Under the pieces are notes generated by a model. It was given only the letters and a program-made list of their open reading frames with translations, was not told the origin of the DNA and did not search any database. From positions 744,001 to 808,000 of the forward strand of contig NZ_JBEPSJ010000001.1 of assembly GCF_040548875.1 (NCBI RefSeq): 64,000 nucleotides of DNA, read 5' to 3'. This document shows positions 60,082 through 64,000 of this stretch, in pieces. The first letter of the stretch is position 1; the number at the start of each line of letters is the position of its first letter. Source of the stretch: Conyzicola nivalis_A. GTDB lineage: Bacteria; Actinomycetota; Actinomycetes; Actinomycetales; Microbacteriaceae. The translations under genes were made by a program, and so were the position numbers.

Positions 60082-60114
60082 GAGTCGCGCGCCGCGCCCG
60101 GCCGCCGCAGACGA

Positions 60115-60150
60115 CGAAAGGGCGACGAGCCGAAGCTCGTCGCCCTTTCG
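60115..60150. terminator. Bidirectional terminator between SMR gene and rpmE2
   Basis: A 16-bp perfect stem (60115-60130 with 60135-60150) around CGAA. Each outer arm contains a TTTCG or CGAAA segment, so it can end transcription from both sides. Confidence 0.85.
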
Positions 60151-60165
60151 TGCGTGTGGGGAGGA

Positions 60166-60414
60166 CTACTTGTTGAAGCCCTTGTAGCGCGAGTTGAACT
60201 TCTCGACGCGGCCGGCCGAGTCCATGATGCGCTGCTTGCCCGTGTAGAACGGGTGCGAGGCGGAGGAGATCTCCACGTCGATGACCGGGTAGGTCACGCC
60301 GTCGAGCTCGATCGTCTTGTCGCTGCCGACCGTCGAACGGGTCAGGAACGTCTCGCCCGAGGCGAGGTCGCGGAAAACAACCGCGTTGTACGTGGGGTGG
60401 ATGTCGGTCTTCAT
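60166..60414 (-). CDS. rpmE2: 50S ribosomal protein L31 type B (zinc-independent)
   Basis: 82 residues. MKTDIHPTYNAVVFRDLASGE and ISSASHPFYTGKQ are diagnostic for L31. The Cys pair of the zinc-binding form is absent, so this is the type B protein, often used under zinc limitation. No convincing Zur box is seen upstream. ATG 60414 has AAGGA upstream and TATAAC (60446-60441) as a likely -10. Confidence 0.95.
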   Translation of the reverse strand: MKTDIHPTYNAVVFRDLASGETFLTRSTVGSDKTIELDGVTYPVIDVEISSASHPFYTGKQRIMDSAGRVEKFNSRYKGFNK

Positions 60415-60537
60415 GGATTTTCCTTGGTTTCAATTCGAGCGTTATAAAAACTGCTGAGACGAAAGTTCGTGAGGCGGGCACCGATGGTGCCCCAAGCCAA
60501 AGACTGAGCCTACCAGATTCGTGGGCTCCGAGGCTGA

Positions 60538-61320
60538 CTAGACGGCGCGTGCCGCAAATCTGCCGTCGTGGTTCTCGACGGAGATGCGCATGTCGAAGGT
60601 CTCGCTGAGGTGCTCGTCGGTGATCACCTGGTCGAGCGGGCCGGAGGCCTGGATGCGACCCTGCTTGAGCAGCAGGGCGTGCGTGAAGGCACGAGGGATC
60701 TCCTCGACGTGGTGGGTGACCATCACGATGCCGGGCGCCTGCGGCGAGCTCGCGTAACCGCCGAGCAGCTGCAGCAGCTCCTCGCGGGCGCCGAGGTCGA
60801 GGCTCGCGGCCGGCTCGTCGAGCAGCAGCAGCTCGGGATCGGTCATCACCGCGCGGGCGATCTGCACGCGCTTCTGCTCGCCGTCGCTCAGGCTGCCGAA
60901 CCGGCGGCCCTCGAGGTGGTCGAGCTTCCATTCGGAGAGCACACGACGCGCGCGGCGGGTGTCTATGTCGTCGTACTGCTCGTTCCACCGGCCGGTCACC
61001 GAGTACGCGGCCGTGAGCACCACGTCGAGCACGGTCTCGCTCTCGGGAACCCGCCGGGCGAGGACGGTCGAGGCGAACCCGATCCGCGGGCGCAGCTCGA
61101 AGACGTCGACCTTGCCGAGTGTGTCGTCGAGCACTCGGGCCACCCCGGAGCTGGGGTGGATCGAGGCCGAGACGATCGAGAGCAGCGTGGTCTTGCCTGC
61201 GCCGTTCGGGCCGAGTACGACCCACCGTTCCGCGCTATCCACCGCCCACGAGACCGAATCGAGGATGGTATTGCCGTCGCGGACGACGGAGACGTCAGAG
61301 AGCTCAAGAACGCTTGCCAT
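60538..61320 (-). CDS. Stand-alone ABC transporter ATP-binding protein
   Basis: 260-residue ABC ATPase. Walker A GPNGAGKTT (about residues 38-46), LSDGEQKRVQIARAV signature, Walker B LLLLDEPAASLD, followed by a THHVEEIP His switch. The family is close to YlmA/FhuC-like modules. No permease is adjacent, so it may serve an unlinked transporter or act as a soluble translation factor-like ATPase. ATG 61320 has GGAG upstream and TAAGCT as the likely -10. Confidence 0.85.
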   Translation of the reverse strand: MASVLELSDVSVVRDGNTILDSVSWAVDSAERWVVLGPNGAGKTTLLSIVSASIHPSSGVARVLDDTLGKVDVFELRPRIGFASTVLARRVPESETVLDVVLTAAYSVTGRWNEQYDDIDTRRARRVLSEWKLDHLEGRRFGSLSDGEQKRVQIARAVMTDPELLLLDEPAASLDLGAREELLQLLGGYASSPQAPGIVMVTHHVEEIPRAFTHALLLKQGRIQASGPLDQVITDEHLSETFDMRISVENHDGRFAARAV

Positions 61321-61377
61321 GGTGACTCCAGCTTAGACGCGTGCGGCCGCACTTCAGGTGCAGCCGCACACGAATAC

Positions 61378-62568
61378 TCAGGTTAGTGCGGCGTAGATCT
61401 CACGGGTCCGGGCGGCGATGCGGTCCCAGCCGAACTCGGTCTCGGCGCGGAGGCGGCCCGCCTCCCCCATCCGCTTCGCCGACTCGGGGTCGGACACGAC
61501 CTCGGTGAGAGCGGCGGCGAGATCCCGCACGAACCTGTCGGGGTCGGTCGGAGTGCCTGTGCCGTCCTGCAGCTGTTCGATGGGAACGAGGCGGCCGGTG
61601 ACGCCGTCGTCGATCACCTCGGGGATTCCGCCGGTGGCGGTGCCGACGACCGCGGCGCCGCACGCCATGGCCTCGAGGTTCACGATGCCGAGCGGCTCGT
61701 AGATCGACGGGCAGACGAAGGTCGTCGCCTGGGTGAGGACGGCCGACAGTTCGTGCCGGCTGAGCATGCGGTCGATCCAGACGACGCCCGTGCGCTCCTG
61801 CTGCAGGACGGCGACTCCGGCCTGCACCTCGGCGAGGATCTCCGGGGTGTCGGGGGCGCCGGCGCACAGCACGAGCTGCACCTCCGGCGGAAGCAGCGCG
61901 GCGGCACGCAACAGGTACGGCAGGCCCTTCTGCCGGGTGATGCGGCCCACAAATACCACGGACGGGCGGCTCGGGTCAATGCCCAGGCCGCTCACCAGAT
62001 CGGCATCGTCCACCCGCTTCCACTGCGAGAGATCGATGCCGTTGTGCACGACCGTCACCTTCTCCTCGTCGAGGAACGGGTAGGAACGCAGGATGTCGCG
62101 GCGCATGCCGTGGCTCACCGCGATGACAGTCGCGGCGCTCGCGAACGCCGTGCTCTCGATCCAGCTCGAGACGCGGTAGCCGCCGCCGAGCTGCTCGGCC
62201 TTCCACGGTCGCAGCGGCTCGAGACTGTGCGCGGTGACCACGTGCGGGATGCCGTGCAGCATCGAGGCGAGATGGCCGGCGGCGTTGGCGTACCAGGTGT
62301 GGGAGTGCACCAGATCGGCGCCCGCGACGTCCTGGGCGATCTGGAGATCGACCCCGAGCGTGGCCAGTGCGGGGTTGGCGTTCTTGAGCTCTGCAGGCAC
62401 GAGATACGACGAGACGCCGGTCTCGTCTCTGGCCGCCCCGAAGGCGCGCACACGCACGTCGAGATCGTCGCCCGACGCCCTGAGCGCCTTGACGAGCTCT
62501 GCGACGTGCACGCCGGCTCCGCCGTACACCTCCGGTGGATACTCACGTGAAATTAGATCGACTCGCAT
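61378..62568 (-). CDS. glgA: Glycogen synthase family, GlgA/GlgM (GT4/GT5-like)
   Basis: 396-residue glycosyltransferase. SREYPPEVYGGAGVHVAELV (ADP-glucose loop), HSHTWYANAAG, FVGRITRQKGLPYLL and the acidic motif SIYEPLGIVNLEAMACG. It is shorter than Escherichia GlgA and, like mycobacterial Rv1212c, divergent from glgC. In that arrangement the enzyme (GlgM) makes maltose-1-phosphate from ADP-glucose and glucose-1-phosphate. Leaderless ATG 62568 after TACCGT. Confidence 0.92.
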   Translation of the reverse strand: MRVDLISREYPPEVYGGAGVHVAELVKALRASGDDLDVRVRAFGAARDETGVSSYLVPAELKNANPALATLGVDLQIAQDVAGADLVHSHTWYANAAGHLASMLHGIPHVVTAHSLEPLRPWKAEQLGGGYRVSSWIESTAFASAATVIAVSHGMRRDILRSYPFLDEEKVTVVHNGIDLSQWKRVDDADLVSGLGIDPSRPSVVFVGRITRQKGLPYLLRAAALLPPEVQLVLCAGAPDTPEILAEVQAGVAVLQQERTGVVWIDRMLSRHELSAVLTQATTFVCPSIYEPLGIVNLEAMACGAAVVGTATGGIPEVIDDGVTGRLVPIEQLQDGTGTPTDPDRFVRDLAAALTEVVSDPESAKRMGEAGRLRAETEFGWDRIAARTREIYAALT

Positions 62569-62574
62569 AGTCAG

Positions 62575-62607
62575 ACGGTAGTACAGCCTCGCTCGCTCGC
62601 ATACTCT
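62575..62607. promoter_or_regulatory. Divergent leaderless promoters of glgA and glgC
   Basis: The starts are 45 bases apart. TACCGT (62580-62575, minus) ends six bases before glgA ATG 62568. TACTCT (62602-62607, plus) ends six bases before glgC ATG 62614. Each -35 region overlaps the other promoter. Confidence 0.65.
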
Positions 62608-62613
62608 GTAGCC

Positions 62614-63855
62614 ATGGCGTCGAAGAAGATCTTTGGAATTGTCCTTGCTGGTGGAGAGGGCAAGCGGCTGATGCCGCTCACCGCCGATCGGGCCAAGCCC
62701 GCTGTGCCCTTCGGCGGGGGCTACCGCCTGATCGACTTCGCGCTGAGCAACCTCATCAACTCGGGTCTGACCAAGATCGTCGTGCTCACCCAGTACAAGT
62801 CGCACAGCCTCGACCGTCACATCTCGCAGACCTGGCGGCTCTCCGGGCTGCTCGACGCCTACGTGGCATCCGTACCCGCCCAGCAGCGTCTCGGCAAGCG
62901 CTGGTTCAGCGGATCCGCCGACGCGATCCTGCAGAGCCTGAACCTGCTCCGCGACGAGAAGCCCGACATCGTCGTCGTCGTCGGTGCCGACCACGTCTAC
63001 CGCATGGACTTCAGCCAGATGATCGAGGCGCACATCGAGTCGGGGCGCGGTCTCACCGTCGCCGCGATCCGCCAGCCGCTCAGCCTCGCCGACCAGTTCG
63101 GGGTCATCCAGCTCGACAAGGACGACCCGACCAAGATCGACGCCTTCCTCGAGAAGCCGAAGGACGCGGTCGGCCTCGCCGACTCTCCGAACGAGGTGCT
63201 GGCCTCGATGGGCAACTACATCTTCGACGCCGACATCCTCATCGACGCCGTGCTGCGTGACGGCGAACGGAGCGACTCGAACCACGACATGGGCGGCGAC
63301 ATCGTTCCCGATTTCGTCTCTCGTGGAGCCGCCGGTGTCTACGACCTCAACCAGAACGACGTTCCGGGTTCCACCGACCGCGACCGCTACTACTGGCGCG
63401 ATGTCGGTACGATCGACTCCTTCTTCGAGGCGCACCAGGACCTGATTTCCGCGCTTCCCATCTTCAACCTGTACAACCGCGAATGGCCGATCTTCAGCCA
63501 GCAGCTCAACTCGCCTCCCGCCAAGTTCGTGCGCGACGCGCGCGGCTACCTCGGCACCACGATCGACTCCATCGTCTCGCTGGGCTCCCTGCTCTCCGGC
63601 GCGCACATCGAGCGAAGCGTGCTCGGCCCGTGGACCACGGTCGAGTCGGGCGCCATGGTGGTCGACTCGATCGTGTTCGAACGTGCGAGGATCGAGCCGA
63701 ACTCCGTGGTGCGCCGCGCTATTCTGGACAAGGACGTGGTCATCGAGGCCGGCGCGCACGTGGGCGTCGACGCGGATTCCGACCGCGCGCGTGGCCTCAC
63801 GGTCACCGAGTCCGGCATCACCATCGTGGGCAAGGGCGTTCACGTCTCGCCGTAG
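62614..63855 (+). CDS. glgC: Glucose-1-phosphate adenylyltransferase (ADP-glucose pyrophosphorylase)
   Basis: 413 residues. GIVLAGGEGKRLMPLTADRAKPAVPFG contains the nucleotide-binding signature and regulatory/catalytic Arg/Lys. AVPFGGGYRLIDFALSN, VVVGADHVYRMDF and a C-terminal left-handed beta-helix (from about residue 300) complete the fold. Supplies ADP-glucose to GlgA/GlgM. Leaderless ATG 62614. Confidence 0.96.
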   Translation: MASKKIFGIVLAGGEGKRLMPLTADRAKPAVPFGGGYRLIDFALSNLINSGLTKIVVLTQYKSHSLDRHISQTWRLSGLLDAYVASVPAQQRLGKRWFSGSADAILQSLNLLRDEKPDIVVVVGADHVYRMDFSQMIEAHIESGRGLTVAAIRQPLSLADQFGVIQLDKDDPTKIDAFLEKPKDAVGLADSPNEVLASMGNYIFDADILIDAVLRDGERSDSNHDMGGDIVPDFVSRGAAGVYDLNQNDVPGSTDRDRYYWRDVGTIDSFFEAHQDLISALPIFNLYNREWPIFSQQLNSPPAKFVRDARGYLGTTIDSIVSLGSLLSGAHIERSVLGPWTTVESGAMVVDSIVFERARIEPNSVVRRAILDKDVVIEAGAHVGVDADSDRARGLTVTESGITIVGKGVHVSP

Positions 63856-63908
63856 CTGCCGCCCCGCGCGTAGCTCGACCTAAGCACCAGGAAGGCCGCA
63901 GCGCGCCC

Positions 63909-64000
63909 ATGGCACGGTTTCTCGTAGTTCTCGACGTCGACTCCACCCTCATCGAGAACGAGGTGATCGAGCTCCTCGCCGACGTAGCGGGCACACTCCC
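63909..64000 (+). CDS. serB: Phosphoserine phosphatase SerB, N-terminal fragment
   Basis: The window ends after about 30 codons. MARFLVVLDVDSTLIENEV carries the HAD motif DxDST with the nucleophile Asp, and EVIELLADVAG is the SerB continuation. Hydrolyses phosphoserine in serine biosynthesis. ATG 63909 has AGGAAGG upstream at 63890-63896. The rest is outside the window. Confidence 0.85.
   Translation, partial: MARFLVVLDVDSTLIENEVIELLADVAGTL

Noticed and set aside
60415..60540. Zur box upstream of the zinc-independent L31 gene
   Set aside because: No convincing palindromic Zur site; only an ordinary TATAAC -10 and ribosome site are visible.

Overview
This 64 kb window is GC-rich chromosomal DNA from a high-GC Gram-positive bacterium, most likely a Microbacteriaceae member. 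The indications are strong codon GC bias, a LexA-controlled imuA-imuB-dnaE2 mutasome, a DUF5997 / LysR-sensor gene pair, a mycoredoxin, an Eis-type acetyltransferase, a zinc-independent L31, and GlgE-pathway genes (treS, mak, glgA/glgM, glgC). I see no insertion sequence, prophage, CRISPR array, rRNA or tRNA. Coding density is very high, with about 59 genes, few gaps above 200 bases, and frequent convergent or divergent pairs.

Layout. 1-4.3 kb: a broken Vsr endonuclease, YccF, a class A penicillin-binding protein and an SDR with a membrane segment and basic tail. 4.5-13.4 kb: a secreted glucodextranase/glucoamylase, a DUF2207 membrane protein, a BBE-type flavoenzyme, MOSC and J-domain proteins, and a second SDR. 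13.5-23.2 kb: a SWIM/SNF2 helicase, an Eis-like acetyltransferase, a DarT-like ADP-ribosyltransferase divergent from a mycoredoxin, a DEDDh exonuclease-like protein lacking most catalytic residues, a membrane-anchored HNH nuclease, a Pr6Pr membrane protein and an SGNH-GAF fusion. 23.3-38.4 kb: oligopeptidase B, MarR, small proteins, DedA, maltokinase, an amine oxidase whose C-terminal flavin-binding segment has moved to the N-terminus, a second Pr6Pr protein, a deaminase, DUF1254, DUF5997 with a helix-turn-helix-less LysR sensor, a frameshifted acetyltransferase, SHOCT, FUSC and HAD proteins. 38.4-48.6 kb is a DNA-damage block: a promoter with an embedded LexA site, imuA-imuB-dnaE2, a cold-shock protein, an SF2 helicase, DinB and GlsB. 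48.7-64 kb: an SGNH hydrolase, fatty-acid desaturase, D,D-carboxypeptidase, APC permease, TrmH-family methyltransferase, sirtuin, phosphatase, hydrolase, trehalose synthase, an intact DEDDh exonuclease, SMR transporter, L31, an ABC ATPase, divergent glgA/glgC and the start of serB.

How the genes work together. ImuA', ImuB and DnaE2 form the SOS translesion polymerase, and DinB supplies a second error-prone polymerase. TreS (trehalose to maltose), maltokinase (maltose to maltose-1-phosphate) and the divergent GlgA/GlgM-GlgC pair feed alpha-glucan and maltose-1-phosphate metabolism, although the genes are scattered and glgE/glgB are not in view.

The clearest genome-wide signal is promoter architecture. 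At least thirteen genes have a TANNNT -10 hexamer ending exactly six bases before the start codon, and seven more have a weaker hexamer at the same spacing. This implies leaderless transcripts and settles many start codons.
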